From Symsagittifera roscoffensis (Eukaryota > Xenacoelomorpha > Acoela > Convolutidae): 64,000 nucleotides of DNA. The translations under genes and the position numbers were made by a program. Under the pieces are notes generated by a model. It saw only the letters and a program-made list of their open reading frames with translations, ran no database searches and had not been told where the DNA came from. Shown here piece by piece: positions 20,211-35,300 of the stretch (the stretch's first letter is position 1; the number at the start of each line of letters is the position of its first letter). The DNA is taken from assembly GCF_963678635.1 (NCBI RefSeq), contig NC_087067.1:36650686-36714685 (forward strand), read 5' to 3'.

Positions 20211-20348
20211 TTACTCGGATGCTGTTGTTGTCCATAGAATGATGGTGTTATCGATTCCTCCTATGGATACGAGAGAGTTGTTTCCTTCTGATAGGAATCT
20301 GACTTTGGAGACGTGAGACCCATGGCCTAATCCCACTTTCGAAGGAGC
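20211..20348 (-). CDS. EML: EML exon 15, C-terminal WD repeat and stop
   Basis: Acceptor ttttatag precedes GCTCC (20348). 45 codons then TAA at 20213-20211. It encodes APSKVGLGHGSHVSKVRF, LVSIGGIDNTIILW and a short TTTASE end, matching the last GHSSHV...GG-D-...W blade of EML proteins. Confidence 0.9.
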   Translation of the reverse strand, partial: APSKVGLGHGSHVSKVRFLSEGNNSLVSIGGIDNTIILWTTTASE

Positions 20349-23300
20349 CTATAAAAACAGAGTGAATGAACTGAACATATCATAGAAAACTAGATGTTGA
20401 GAAAACTACCGTAGAGCAATAAATGATTAAAAAGTATTTTATCAAAGTATTGAGACAGTAATAGGGAACATGCCCGCCTGCAAATATTGTTTATATCCTA
20501 CTTTTAGTTAATTTGTTCTAGTTTTCGCTAATCAAGTTGCCGCCAAAATTAAAATGGTCTCTAATAAGGTAAATAAGAAAGGTAAGGGCAATTTGAATTT
20601 TTAATTAACTCGTTATTCTGTCGATTCATACCGTGTCGACTTGCCGGTTAATTTTTATTTTAGCTTAGGTAAGCTTTTTTGACTTATTGGATTAAATTTT
20701 TGAGATCTAACATGATACCCATCAATGGTCATACTTTTGCAAGATAAACGTCAATTTAGAAGAGTTTGCAATATTTAACAAGGATAACCGGTAACTGTGC
20801 AAGTTGCACAGAATTTACCGACCATAGTCTTTAGAAAACATTCTTTTTCGCAAATTAGAGTAGTTTTTTCTGCGTGATGTAAAGACCCGACGTAAAACTA
20901 TAATTTAGGCTTATTCGACAGTCATAGTAATGTAGGCGAATTGGAAAATGTTTTAACGAAAAATGACTAGAAAAACAAAAAAAACTAAAATTCATTTTTT
21001 TTCTCAAATTTTTTTGCAGAAAGTGTTTGAATTTTTTGTTCCCAAAATGGAGCTAAAAACTCCAGTAAATAATTTTACTTGCTTTAAATTAAGTTTTTAG
21101 GGCTTAAATAAGGCATAAATAAGCTGTTGTAAGCCTGCTCGCTCGCTTTAATCGCTCGAATTAAGACGAAAGTTCAAACGGTCGGAACAAAAAGTTTTCT
21201 ACAAGCTTCGAAGAAAACTTTTTTTCGCTGCTGATTGGCTTAGTTCTGAAATGGTACCTTTGGAAGGAAACAGGGGTAGTTGAATATGTGCACTTGGTGA
21301 TTGTCATCTGCAGTGGCCATGAGGCTGTGGTCAGAAGAGACATCTGTCGCATTGATCTCCCCTCCCTCAGAACCCTCCGGCCAGATTCCTAATGCAAACA
21401 TGTAATATAGGTCATTAAATGAATGTACAAAAACTCAAATGGTCACTTTGTTCAGGCGATTCAAAGTGTCTTTTTTCACTGTTGCGTAATACTATAGTAA
21501 TACAAAAGTAATTCAATTAGTTTTATTCATTAATGCGACTTTTTCGCTTTTTCCTCATATTCAAGTAAATAAAGAATAAAAAAGTAATAAAACAAAATAA
21601 AGTTTTTGGACATGGTCTAAGGGCTATAGATATGGTCCTGGAGTATCCTTCAGACAACTTTGATACTTTGATTTTACAAAGTGCAGTTGACCAAATGTCG
21701 GCAACTTAAAAGTGTCGCCTAGCGATATTCAAAGCATAGTCGTTTCATTAGCAGTATTGCTTGTGTACCTATTGTGCTGTACTCGAGAGTGCAGGTGGCT
21801 GTTGCCCATTCGGCATTGGCTGTCGTCTCACTGCCGACGAATTGTTTGCAGTAGTTCACACTCCCTTCAACACGAAAATATGCCGTAATTTTTACATGAA
21901 ATAAACTTTGTTAGCGAACATATATGAAAAAGTAATACACGACGAAAGTTTTATCGGAGTGGTTATGATATACTATTTCTTGTATGTATGTATAGTTACG
22001 TGCGTTGAATTTGTCAGAGATACCAAATTTTTTGTACCAAAACTTTTAAAACTCTTAAAGCTTGATTTGAAAAGTCTTTTTGGAATTGATTGGCCAGCGA
22101 CAATTGAGTACAATTTGATCAAGGCGTGGTGCCTTTTCGGTTTAATCGAGGAACGAAACATCACATATACGATGAAAAGGGGGAGAGGTTTGGTGAGATG
22201 TTGTATCTACTAACAGTAGAGTAGTTCGTGGTTTCCGGAGTTGGACCTCAACTTGTGGCTGTCTGCACTCCAGTCCATGTGAGTCACGAACGAAGTGTGG
22301 CCCTGGAAGAACAAGATCAAAACATGGATCTTCACACATCTCACGACTTCATTTGGTAGAAAAACAGCTTTTAATGATTTTATAATTTAAATGAAAAGAT
22401 TTTTATTTTCAATGAAATGATGTTTTCACTTAAATGATAAAACAGCTCGCATGCACCTTTGAAGCAATTATCCCAACACAAAAACAGTTTCATTCTTATT
22501 ACTTTGCTTAAATTAATTATGAGAGAGTTTTTAAGTTCCGCTGGTTTTCATGACAACTAAAATTAATTAAACCGACGTTGTACTCACTATGCATTTTCCT
22601 ACTTTCGAGAAGCGGATGGCCCCGTTGTCCTGTTCGTCCAGTTTGTAGATGTAGATGCCAGAGTCCTCGCCCCCTATCGCCAGGCGGTTACCATCTAGAA
22701 AAAAAACACTGGATCAGATTTTCAGCAGTCCATTGAAAAAACCCCAATCATCAGCAAGAACACATTTTGATTGAAATTTCGTTGCACATTGTAGCTAAGA
22801 CCTTTTTAGAATTCACAAATTAGCATTTCATTGGTTTTCGTAACATTTTTCGAAGCAAGAAAAAATACTTAGAACTGATCTTCGTTTATCAACAAAACGA
22901 TACTATTAGGTTATATAGCTCTTTTTCCTATAATCAAATCCGAATCATACGAATCATAGGATTGGTAAAAATAGAAACTACTTTTTCCTTCATTGGTTTT
23001 CGTAACATTTTTCGAAGCAAGAAAAAATACTTAGAACTGATCTTCGTTTATCAACAAAACGATACTATTAGGTTATATAGCTCTTTTTCCTATAATCAAA
23101 TCCGAATCATACGAATCATAGGATTGGTAAAAATAGAAACTACTTTTTCCTTCATTGGTTTTCGTAACATTTTTCGAAGCAAGAAAAAATACTTAGAACT
23201 GATCTTCGTTTATCAACAAAACGATACTATTAGGTTATATAGCTCTTTTTCCTATAATCAAATCCAAATCATACGAATCATAGGATTGGTAAAAATAGAA

Positions 23301-26300
23301 ACTACTTTTTCCTTCATTGGTTTTCCTAACATTTTTCGAAGCAAGAAAAAATACTTAGAACTGATCTTCGTTTATCAACAAAACGATACTATTAGGTTAT
23401 ATAGCTCTTTTTCCTATAATAAAATCCGAATCATACGAATCATAGGATTGGTAAAAATAGAAACTACTTTTTCCTTCATTGGTTTTTGTAACATTTTTCG
23501 AAGCAAGAAAAAATACTTAGAACTGATCTTCGTTTATCAACAAAACGATACTATTAGGTTATATAGCTCTTTTTCCTATAATCAAATCCGAATCATACGA
23601 ATCATAGGATTGGTAAAAATAGAAACTACTTTTTCCTTCATTGGTTTTCGTAACATTTTTCGAAGCAAGAAAAAATACTTAGAACTGATCTTCGTTTATC
23701 AACAAAACGATACTATTAGATTATATAGCTCTTTTTCCTATAATCAAATCCGAATCATACGAATCATAGGATTGGTAAAAATAGAAACTAACTTTTTCCT
23801 TCATTGGTTTTCGTAACATTTTTCGAAGCAAGAAAAAATACTTAGAACTGATCTTCGTTTATCAACAAAACGATACTATTAGGTTATATACCTCTTTTTC
23901 CTATAATCAAATCCGAATCATACGAATCATAGGATTGGTAAAAATAGAAACTACTTTTTCCTTCATTGGTTTTCGTAACATTTTTCGAAGCAAGAAAAAA
24001 TACTTAGAACTGATCTTCGTTTATCAACAAAACGATACTATTAGGTTATATAGCTCTTTTTCCTATAATCAAATCCGAATCATACGAATCATAGGATTGG
24101 TAAAAATAGAAACTACTTTTTCCTTCATTGGTTTTCGTAACATTTTTCGAAGCAAGAAAAAATACTTAGAACTGATCTTCGTTTATCAACAAAACGACAC
24201 TATTAGGTTTAATAGCTCTTTTTCCTATAATCAAATCCGAATCATACGAATCATAGGATTTGTAAAAATAGAAACTACTTTTTCCTTCATTGGTTTTCGT
24301 AACATTTTTCGAAGCAAGAAAAAATACTTAGAACTGATCTTCGTTTATCAACAAAACGATACTATTAGGTTATATAGCTCTTTTTCCTATAATCAAATCC
24401 GAATCATACGAATCATAGGATTTGTAAAAATAGAAACTACTTTTTCCTTCATTGGTTTTCGTAACATTTTTCGAAGCAAGAAAAAATACTTAGAACTGAT
24501 CTTCGTTTATCAACAAAACGATACTATTAGGTTATATAGCTCTTTTTCCTATAATCAAATCCGAATCATACGAATCATAGGATTGGTAAAAATAGAAACT
24601 ACTTTTTCCTTCATTGGTTTTCGTAACATTTTTCGAAGCAAGAAAAAATACTTAGAACTGATCTTCGTTTATCAACAAAACGATACTATTAGGTTATATA
24701 GCTCTTTTTCCTATAATCAAATCCGAATCATACGAATCATAGGATTGGTAAAAATAGAAACTACTTTTTCCTTCATTGGTTTTCGTAACATTTTTCGAAG
24801 CAAGAAAAAATACTTAGAACTGATCTTCGTTTATCAACAAAACGATACTATTAGGTTATATAGCTCTTTTTCCTATAATCAAATCCAAATCATACGAATC
24901 ATAGGATTGGTAAAAATAGAAACTAATTTTTCCTTCATTGGTTTTCGTAACATTTTTCGAAGCAAGAAAACATACTTAGAACTGATCTTCGTTTATCAAC
25001 AAAACGACACTATTAGGTTATATAGCTCTTTTTCCTATAATCAAATCCGAATCATACGAATCATAGGATTGGTAAAAATAGAAACTACTTTTTCCTTCAT
25101 TGGTTTTCGTAACATTTTTCGAAGCAAGAAAAAATACTTAGAACTGATCTTCGTTTATCAACAAAACGATACTATTAGGTTATATAGCTCTTTTTCCTAT
25201 AATCAAATCCGAATCATACGAATCATAGGATTGGTAAAAATAGAAACTACTTTTTCCTTCATTGGTTTTCGTAACATTTTTCGAAGCAAGAAAAAATACT
25301 TAGAACTGATCTTCGTTTATCAACAAAAGGATACTATTAGGTTATATAGCTCTTTTTCCTATAATCAAATCCAAATCATACGAATCATAGGATTGGTAAA
25401 AATAGAAACTACTTTTTCCTTCATTGGTTTTCGTAACATTTTTCGAAGCAAGAAAAAATACTTAGAACTGATCTTCGTTTATCAACAAAACGATACTATT
25501 AGGTTATATAGCTCTTTTTCCTATAATCAAATCCAAATCATACGAATCATAGGATTGGTAAAAATAGAAACTAATTTTTCCTTCATTGGTTTTCGTAACA
25601 TTTTTCGAAGCAAGAAAACATACTTAGAACTGATCTTCGTTTATCAACAAAACGACACTATTAGGTTATATAGCTCTTTTTCCTATAATCAAATCCGAAT
25701 CATACGAATCATAGGATTGGTAAAAATAGAAACTACTTTTTCCTTCATTGGTTTTCGTAACATTTTTCGAAGCAAGAAAAAATACTTAGAACTGATCTTC
25801 GTTTATCAACAAAACGATACTATTAGGTTATATAGCTCTTTTTCCTATAATCAAATCCGAATCATACGAATCATAGGATTGGTAAAAATAGAAACTACTT
25901 TTTCCTTCATTGGTTTTCGTAACATTTTTCGAAGCAAGAAAAAATACTTAGAACTGATCTTCGTTTATCAACAAAACGATACTATTAGGTTATATAGCTC
26001 TTTTTCCTATAATCAAATCCGAATCACACGAATCATAGGATTGGTAAAAATAGAAACTACTTTTTCCTTCATTGGTTTTCGTAACATTTTTAGAAGCAAG
26101 AAAAAATACTTAGAACTGATCTTCGTTTATCAACAAAACGATACTATTAGGTTATATAGCTCTTTTTCCTATAATCAAATCGAAATCATACGAATCATAG
26201 GATTGGTAAAAATAGAAACTACTTTTTCCTTCATTGGTTTTCGTAACATTTTTCGAAGCAAGAAAAAATACTTAGAACTGATCTTCGTTTATCAACAAAA

Positions 26301-29300
26301 CGACACTATTAGGTTATATAGCTCTTTTTCCTATAATCAAATCCGAATCATACGAATCATAGGATTGGTAAAAATAGAAACTACTTTTTCCTTCATTGGT
26401 TTTCGTATTATTTTTCGAAGCAAGAAAAAATACTTAGAACTGATCTTCGTTTATCAACAAAACGATACTATTAGGTTATATAGCTCTTTTTCCTATAATC
26501 AAATCCGAATCATACGAATCATAGGATTGGTAAAAATAGAAACTACTTTTTCCTTCATTGGTTTTCGTAACATTTTTCGAAGCAAGAAAAAATACTTAGA
26601 ACTGATCTTCGTTTATCAACAAAACGACACTATTAGGTTATATAGCTCTTTTTCCTATAATGAAATCCGAATCATACGAATCATAGGATTGGTAAAAATA
26701 GAAACTACTTTTTCCTTCATTGGTTTTCGTAACATTTTTCCAAGCAAGAAAAAATACTTAGAACTGATCTTCGTATATCAACAAAACGATACTATTAGGT
26801 TATATAGCTCTTTTTCCTATAATGAAATCCGAATCATACGAATCATAGGATTGGTAAAAATAGAAACTACTTTTTCCTTCATTGGTTTTCGTAACATTTT
26901 TCGAAGCAAGAAAAAATACTTAGAACTGATCTTCGTTTATCAACAAAAGGATACTATTAGGTTATATAGCTCTTTTTCCTATAATCAAATCCAAATCATA
27001 CGAATCATAGGATTGGTAAAAATAGAAACTACTTTTTCCTTCATTGGTTTTCGTAACATTTTTCGAAGCAAGAAAAAATACTTAGAACTGATCTTCGTTT
27101 ATCAACAAAACGATACTATTAGGTTATATAGCTCTTTTTCCTATAATCAAATCCAAATCATACGAATCATAGGATTGGTAAAAATAGAAACTAATTTTTC
27201 CTTCATTGGTTTTCGTAACATTTTTCGAAGCAAGAAAACATACTTAGAACTGATCTTCGTTTATCAACAAAACGACACTATTAGGTTATATAGCTCTTTT
27301 TCCTATAATCAAATCCGAATCATACGAATCATAGGATTGGTAAAAATAGAAACTACTTTTTCCTTCATTGGTTTTCGTAACATTTTTCGAAGCAAGAAAA
27401 AATACTTAGAACTGATCTTCGTTTATCAACAAAACGATACTATTAGGTTATATAGCTCTTTTTCCTATAATCAAATCCGAATCATACGAATCATAGGATT
27501 GGTAAAAATAGAAACTACTTTTTCCTTCATTGGTTTTCGTAACATTTTTCGAAGCAAGAAAAAATACTTAGAACTGATCTTCGTTTATCAACAAAACGAT
27601 ACTATTAGGTTATATAGCTCTTTTTCCTATAATCAAATCCGAATCACACGAATCATAGGATTGGTAAAAATAGAAACTACTTTTTCCTTCATTGGTTTTC
27701 GTAACATTTTTAGAAGCAAGAAAAAATACTTAGAACTGATCTTCGTTTATCAACAAAACGATACTATTAGGTTATATAGCTCTTTTTCCTATAATCAAAT
27801 CGAAATCATACGAATCATAGGATTGGTAAAAATAGAAACTACTCTTTCCTTCATTGGTTTTCGTAACATTTTTCGAAGCAAGAAAAAATACTTAGAACTG
27901 ATCTTCGTTTATCAACAAAACGACACTATTAGGTTATATAGCTCTTTTTCCTATAATCAAATCCGAATCATACGAATCATAGGATTGGTAAAAATAGAAA
28001 CTACTTTTTCCTTCATTGGTTTTCGTATTATTTTTCGAAGCAAGAAAAAATACTTAGAACTGATCTTCGTTTATCAACAAAACGATACTATTAGGTTATA
28101 TAGCTCTTTTTCCTATAATCAAATCCGAATCATACGAATCATAGGATTGGTAAAAATAGAAACTACTTTTTCCTTCATTGGTTTTCGTAACATTTTTCGA
28201 AGCAAGAAAAAATACTTAGAACTGATCTTCGTTTATCAACAAAACGACACTATTAGGTTATATAGCTCTTTTTCCTATAATGAAATCCGAATCATACGAA
28301 TCATAGGATTGGTAAAAATAGAAACTACTTTTTCCTTCATTGGTTTTCGTAACATTTTTCCAAGCAAGAAAAAATACTTAGAACTGATCTTCGTATATCA
28401 ACAAAACGATACTATTAGGTTATATAGCTCTTTTTCCTATAATCAAATCCGAATCATACGAATCATAGGATTGGTAAAAATAGAAACTACTTTTTCCTTC
28501 ATTGGTTTTCGTAACATTTTTCGAAGCAAGAAAAAAAACTTAGAACTGATCTTCGTTTATCAACAAAACGATACTATTAGGTTATATAGCTCTTTTTCCT
28601 ATAATCAAATCCGAATCATACGAATCATAGGATTGGTAAAAATAGAAACTACTTTTTCCTTCATTGGTTTTCGTAACATTTTTCGAAGCAAGAAAAAATA
28701 CTTAGAACTGATCTTCGTTTATCAACAAAACGATACTATTAGGTTATATAGCTCTTTTTCCTATAATCAAATCCAAATCATACGAATCATAGGATTGGTA
28801 AAAATAGAAACTACTTTTTCCTTCATTGGTTTTCGTAACATTTTTCGAAGCAAGAAAAAATACTTAGAACTGATCTTCGTTTATCAACAAAACGACACTA
28901 TTAGGTTATATAGCTCTTTTTCCTATAATCAAATCCGAATCATACGAATCATAGGCTTGGTAAAAATAGAAACTACTTTTTCCTTCATTGGTTTTCGTAA
29001 CATTTTTCGAAGCAAGAAAAAATACTTAGAACTGATCTTCGTTTATCAACAAAACGACACTATTAGGTTATATAGCTCTTTTTCCTATAATCAAATCCGA
29101 ATCATACGAATCATAGGATTGGTAAAAATAGAAACTACTTTTTCCTTCATTGGTTTTCGTAACATTTTTCGAAGCAAGAAAAAATACTTAGAACTGATCT
29201 TCGTTTATCAACAAAACGATACTATTAGGTTATATAGCTCTTTTTCCTATAATCAAATCCAAATCATACGAATCATAGGATTGGTAAAAATAGAAACTAC

Positions 29301-32300
29301 TTTTTCCTTCATTGGTTTTCGTAACATTTTTCGAAGCAAGAAAAAATACTTAGAACTGATCTTCGTTTATCAACAAAACGATACTATTAGGTTATATAGC
29401 TCTTTTTCCTATAATCAAATCCAAATCATACGAATCATAGGATTGGTAAAAATAGAAACTACTTTTTCCTTCATTGGTTTTCGTAACATTTTTCGAAGCA
29501 AGAAAAAATACTTAGAACTGATCTTCGTTTATCAACAAAACGACAGTATTAGGTTATATAGCTCTTTTTCCTATAATCAAATCCGAATCATACGAATCAT
29601 AGGATTGGCAAAAATAGAAACTACTTTTTCCTTCATTGGTTTTCGTAACATTTTTCGAAGCAAGAAAAAATACTTAGAACTGATCTTCGTTTATCAACAA
29701 AACGATACTATTAGCTTATATAGTCTTTTTCCTATAATCAAATCCGAATCATACGAATCATAGGATTGGTAAAAATAGAAACTACTTTTTCCTTCATTGG
29801 TTTTCGTAACATTTTTCGAAGCAAGAAAAAATACTTAGAACTGATCTTCGTTTATCAACAAAACGATACTATTAGGTTATATAGCTCTTTTTCCTATAAT
29901 CAAATCCAAATCATACGAATCATAGGATTGGTAAAAATAGAAACTACTTTTTCCTTCATTGGTTTTCGTAACATTTTTCGAAGCAAGAAAAAATACTTAG
30001 AACTGATCTTCGTTTATCAACAAAACGATACTATTAGGTTATATAGCTCTTTTTCCTATAATCAAATCCAAATCATACGAATCATAGGATTGGTAAAAAT
30101 AGAAACTACTTTTTCCTTCATTGGTTTTCGTAACATTTTTCGAAGCAAGAAAAAATACTTAGAACTGATCGTCGTTTATCAACAAAACGACACTATTAGG
30201 TTATATAGCTCTTTTTCCTATAATCAAATCCGAATCATACGAATCATAGGATTGGTAAAAATAGAAACTACTTTTTCCTTCATTGGTTTTCGTAACATTT
30301 TTCCAAGCAAGAAAAAATACTTAGAACTGATCTTCGTTTATCAACAAAACGATACTATTAGGTTATATAGCTCTTTTTCCTATAATCAAATCCGAATCAT
30401 ACGAATCATAGGATTGGTAAAAATAGAAACTACTTTTTCCTTCATTGGTTTTCGTAACATTTTTCGAAGCAAGAAAAAAAACTTAGAACTGATCTTCGTT
30501 TATCAACAAAACGATACTATTAGGTTATATAGCTCTTTTTCCTATAATCAAATCCGAATCATACGAATCATAGGATTGGTAAAAATAGAAACTACTTTTT
30601 CTTCATTGGTTTTCGTAACATTTTTCGAAGCAAGAAAAAATACTTAGAACTGATCTTCGTTTATCAACAAAACGATACTATTAGGTTATATAGCTCTTTT
30701 TCCTATAATCAAATCCAAATCATACGAATCATAGGATTGGTAAAAATAGAAACTACTTTTTCCTTCATTGGTTTTCGTAACATTTTTCGAAGCAAGAAAA
30801 AATACTTAGAACTGATCTTCGTTTATCAACAAAACGATACTATTAGGTTATATAGCTCTTTTTCCTATAATCAAATCCAAATCATACGAATCATAGGATT
30901 GGTAAAAATAGAAACTACTTTTTCCTTCATTGGTTTTCGTAACATTTTTCGAAGCAAGAAAAAATACTTAGAACTGATCTTCGTTTATCAACAAAACGAC
31001 ACTATTAGGTTATATAGCTCTTTTTCCTATAATCAAATCCGAATCATACGAATCATAGGATTGGTAAAAATAGAAACTACTTTTTCCTTCATTGGTTTTC
31101 GTAACATTTTTCGAAGCAAGAAAAAATACTTAGAACTGATCTTCGTTTATCAACAAAACGATACTATTAGGTTATATAGCTCTTTTTCCTATAATCAAAT
31201 CCGAATCATACGAATCATAGGATTGGTAAAAATAGAAACTACTTTTTCCTTCATTGGTTTTCGTTACATTTTTCGAAGCAAGAAAAAATAATTAGAACTG
31301 ATCTTCGTTTATCAACAAAACGACACTATTAGGTTATATAGCTCTTTTTCCTATAATCAAATCCGAATCATACGAATCATAGGATTGGTAAAAATAGAAA
31401 CTACTTTTTCCTTCATTGGTTTTCGTAACATTTTTCGAAGCAAGAAAAAATACTTAGAACTGATCTTCGTTTATCAACAAAACGATACTATTAGGTTATA
31501 TAGCTCTTTTTCCTATAATCAAATCCGAATCATACGAATCATAGGATTGGTAAAATTAGAAACTACTTTTTCCTTCATTGGTTTTCGTAACATTTTTCGA
31601 AGCAAGAAAAAATACTTAGAACTGATCTTCGTTTATCAACAAAACGATACTATTAGGTTATATAGCTCTTTTTCCTATAATCAAATCCGAATCATACGAA
31701 TCATAGGATTGGTAAAAATAGAAACTACTTTTTCCTTCATTGGTTTTCGTAACATTTTTCGAAGCAAGAAAAAATACTTATAACTGATCTTCGTTTATCA
31801 ACAAAACGATACTATTAGGTTATATAGCTCTTTTTCCTATAATCAAATCCAAATCATACGAATCATAGGATTGGTAAAAATAGAAACTACTTTTTCCTTC
31901 ATTGGTTTTCGTAACATTTTTCGAAGCAAGAAAAAATACTTAGAACTGATCTTCGTTTATCAACAAAACGACACTATTAGGTTATATAGCTCTTTTTCCT
32001 ATAATCAAATCCGAATCATACGAATCATAGGATTGGTAAAAATAGAAACTTCTTTTTCCTTCATTGGTTTTCGTAACACTTTTCGAAGCAAGAAAAAACA
32101 CTTAGAACTGATCTTCGTTTATCAACAAAACGATACTATTAGGTTATATAGCTCTTTTTCCTATAATCAAATCCGAACCATACGAATCATAGGATTGGTA
32201 AAAATAGAAACTACTTTTTCCTTCATTGGTTTTCGTAACATTTTTCGAAGCAAGAAAAAAGACTTAGAACTGATCTTCGTTTATCAACAAAACGATACTA

Positions 32301-35300
32301 TTAGGTTATATAGCTCTTTTTCCTATAATCAAATCCAAATCATACGAATCATAGGATTGGTAAAAATAGAAACTACTTTTTCCTTCATTGGTTTTCGTAA
32401 CATTTTTCGAAGCAAGAAAAAATACTTAGAACTGATCTTCGTTTATCAACAAAACGACACTATTAGGTTATATAGCTCTTTTTTCTATAATCAAATCCGA
32501 ATCATACGAATCATAGGATTGGTAAAAATAGAAACTACTTTTTCCTTCATTGGTTTTCGTAACATTTTTCGAAGCAAGAAAAAGTACTTAGAACTGATCT
32601 TCGTTTATCAACAAAACGATACTATTAGGTTATATAGCTCTTTTTCCTATAATCAAATCCGAATCATACGAATCATAGGATTGGTAAAAATAGAAACTAC
32701 TTTTTCCTTCATTGGTTTTCGTAACATTTTTCGAAGCAAGAAAAAATACTTAGAACTGATCTTCGTTTATCAACAAAACGATACTATTAGGTTATATAGC
32801 TCTTTTTCCTATAATCAAATCCGAATCATAAAAATCATAGGATTGGTAAAAATAGAAACTACTTTTTCCTTCATTGGTTTTCGTAACATTTTTCGAAGCA
32901 AGAAAAAATACTTAGAACTGATCTTCGTTTATCAACAAAACGATACTATTAGGTTATATAGCTCTTTTTCCTATAATCAAATCCAAATCATACGAATCAT
33001 AGGATTGGTAAAAATAGAAACTACTTTTTCCTTCATTGGTTTTCGTAACATTTTTCGAAGCAAGAAAAAATACTTAGAACTGATCTTCGTTTATCAACAA
33101 AACGATACTATTAGGTTATATAGCTCTTTTTCCTATAATCAAATCCAAATCATACGAATCATAGGATTGGTAAAAATAGAAACTACTTTTTCCTTCATTG
33201 GTTTTCGTAACATTTTTCGAAGCAAAAAAAAATACTTAGAACTGATCTTCGTTTATCAACAAAACGACATTATTAGGTTATATAGCTCTTTTTCCTATAA
33301 TCAAATCCGAATCATACGAATCATAGGATTGGTAAAAATAGAAACTACTTTTTCCTTCATTGGTTTTCGTAACATTTTTCGAAGCAAGAAAAAATACTTA
33401 GAACTGATCTTCGTTTATCAACAAAACGATACTATTAGGTTATATAGCTCTTTTTCTTATAATCAAATCCGAATCATACGAATCATAGGATTGGTAAAAA
33501 TAGAAACTACTTTTTCCTTCATTGGTTTTCGTAACATTTTTCGAAGCAAGAAAAAATACTTAGAACTGATCTTCGTTTATCAACAAAACGATACTATTAG
33601 GTTATATAGCTCTTTTTCCTATAATCAAATCCGAATCATACGAATCATAGGATTGGTAAAAATAGAAACTACTTTTTCCTTCATTGGTTTTCGTAACATT
33701 TTTCGAAGCAAGAAAAAATACTTAGAACTGATCTTCATTTATCAACAAAACGATACTATTAGGTTATGTAGCTCTTTTTCCTATAATCAAATCCAAATAA
33801 TACGAATCATAGGATTGGTAAAAATAGAAACTACTTTTTCCTTCATTGGTTTTCGTAACATTTTTCGAAGCAAGAAAAAATACTTAGAACTGATCTTCGT
33901 TTATCAACAAAACGATACTATTAGGTTATATAGCTCTTTTTCCTATTATCAAATCCGAATCATGCGAATCATAGGATTGGTAAAAATAGAAACTACTTTT
34001 TCCTTCATTGGTTTTCGTAACATTTTTCGAAGCAAGAAAAAATACTTAGAACTGATCTTCGTTTATCAACAAAACGATACTATTAGGTTATATAGCTCTT
34101 TTTCCTATAATCAAATCCGAATCATACGAATCATAGGATTGGTAAAAATAGAAACTACTTTTTCCTTCATTGGTTTTCGTAACATTTTTCGAAGCAAGAA
34201 AAAATACTTAGAACTGATCTTCGTTTATCAACAAAACGATACTATTAGGTTATATAGCTCTTTTTCCTATTATCAAATCCGAATCATGCGAATCATAGGA
34301 TTGGTAAAAATAGAAACTACTTTTTCCTTCATTGGTTTTCGTAACATTTTTCGAAGCAAGAAAAAATACTTAGAACTGATCTTCGTTTATCAACAAAACG
34401 ATACTATTAGGTTATATAGCTCTTTTTCCTATAATCAAATCCGAATCATACGAATCATAGGATTGGTAAAAATAGAAACTACTTTTTCCTTCATTGGTTT
34501 TCGTAACATTTTTCGAAGCAAGAAAAAATACTTAGAACTGATCTTCATTTATCAACAAAACGATACTATTAGGTTATATAGCTCTTTTTCCTATAATCAA
34601 ATCCAAATCATACGAATCATAGGATTGGTAAAAATAGAAACTACTTTTTCCTTCATTGGTTTTCGTAACATTTTTCGAAGCAAGAAAAAATACTTAGAAC
34701 TGATCTTCGTTTATCAACAAAACGATACTATTAGGTTATATAGCTCTTTTTCCTATAATCAAATCCAAATCATACGAATCATAGGATTGGTAAAAATAGA
34801 AACTACTTTTTCCTTCATTGGTTTTCGTAACATTTTTCGAAGCAAGAAAAAATACTTAGAACTGATCTTCGTTTATCAACAAAACGATACTATTAGGTTA
34901 TATAGCTCTTTTTCCTATAATCAAATCCAAATCATACGAATCATAGGATTGGTAAAAATAGAAACTACTTTTTCCTTCATTGGTTTTCGTAACATTTTTC
35001 GAAGCAAAAAAAATACTTAGAACTGATCTTCGTTTATCAACAAAACGACACTATTAGGTTATATAGCTCTTTTTCCTATAATCAAATCCGAATCATACGA
35101 ATCATAGGATTGGTAAAAATAGAAACTACTTTTTCCTTCATTGGTTTTCGTAACATTTTTCGAAGCAAGAAAAAATACTTAGAACTGATCTTCGTTTATC
35201 AACAAAACGATACTATTAGGTTATATAGCTCTTTTTCTTATAATCAAATCCGAATCATACGAATCATAGGATTGGTAAAAATAGAAACTACTTTTTCCTT

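Noticed and set aside
22142-22339. Minus-strand frame beginning MCEDPCFDLV
   Set aside because: It is a shifted frame over EML exon 12; the correct frame gives GHTSFVTHMDWS with proper splice sites.
23935-35020. Very long reading frames of 1942 and 1049 codons as protein genes
   Set aside because: They are the translation of the 162-bp satellite. They start at TTG, most monomers have no ATG, variants are not biased to silent sites, and the frame breaks wherever a base is lost. They lie antisense in an EML intron.
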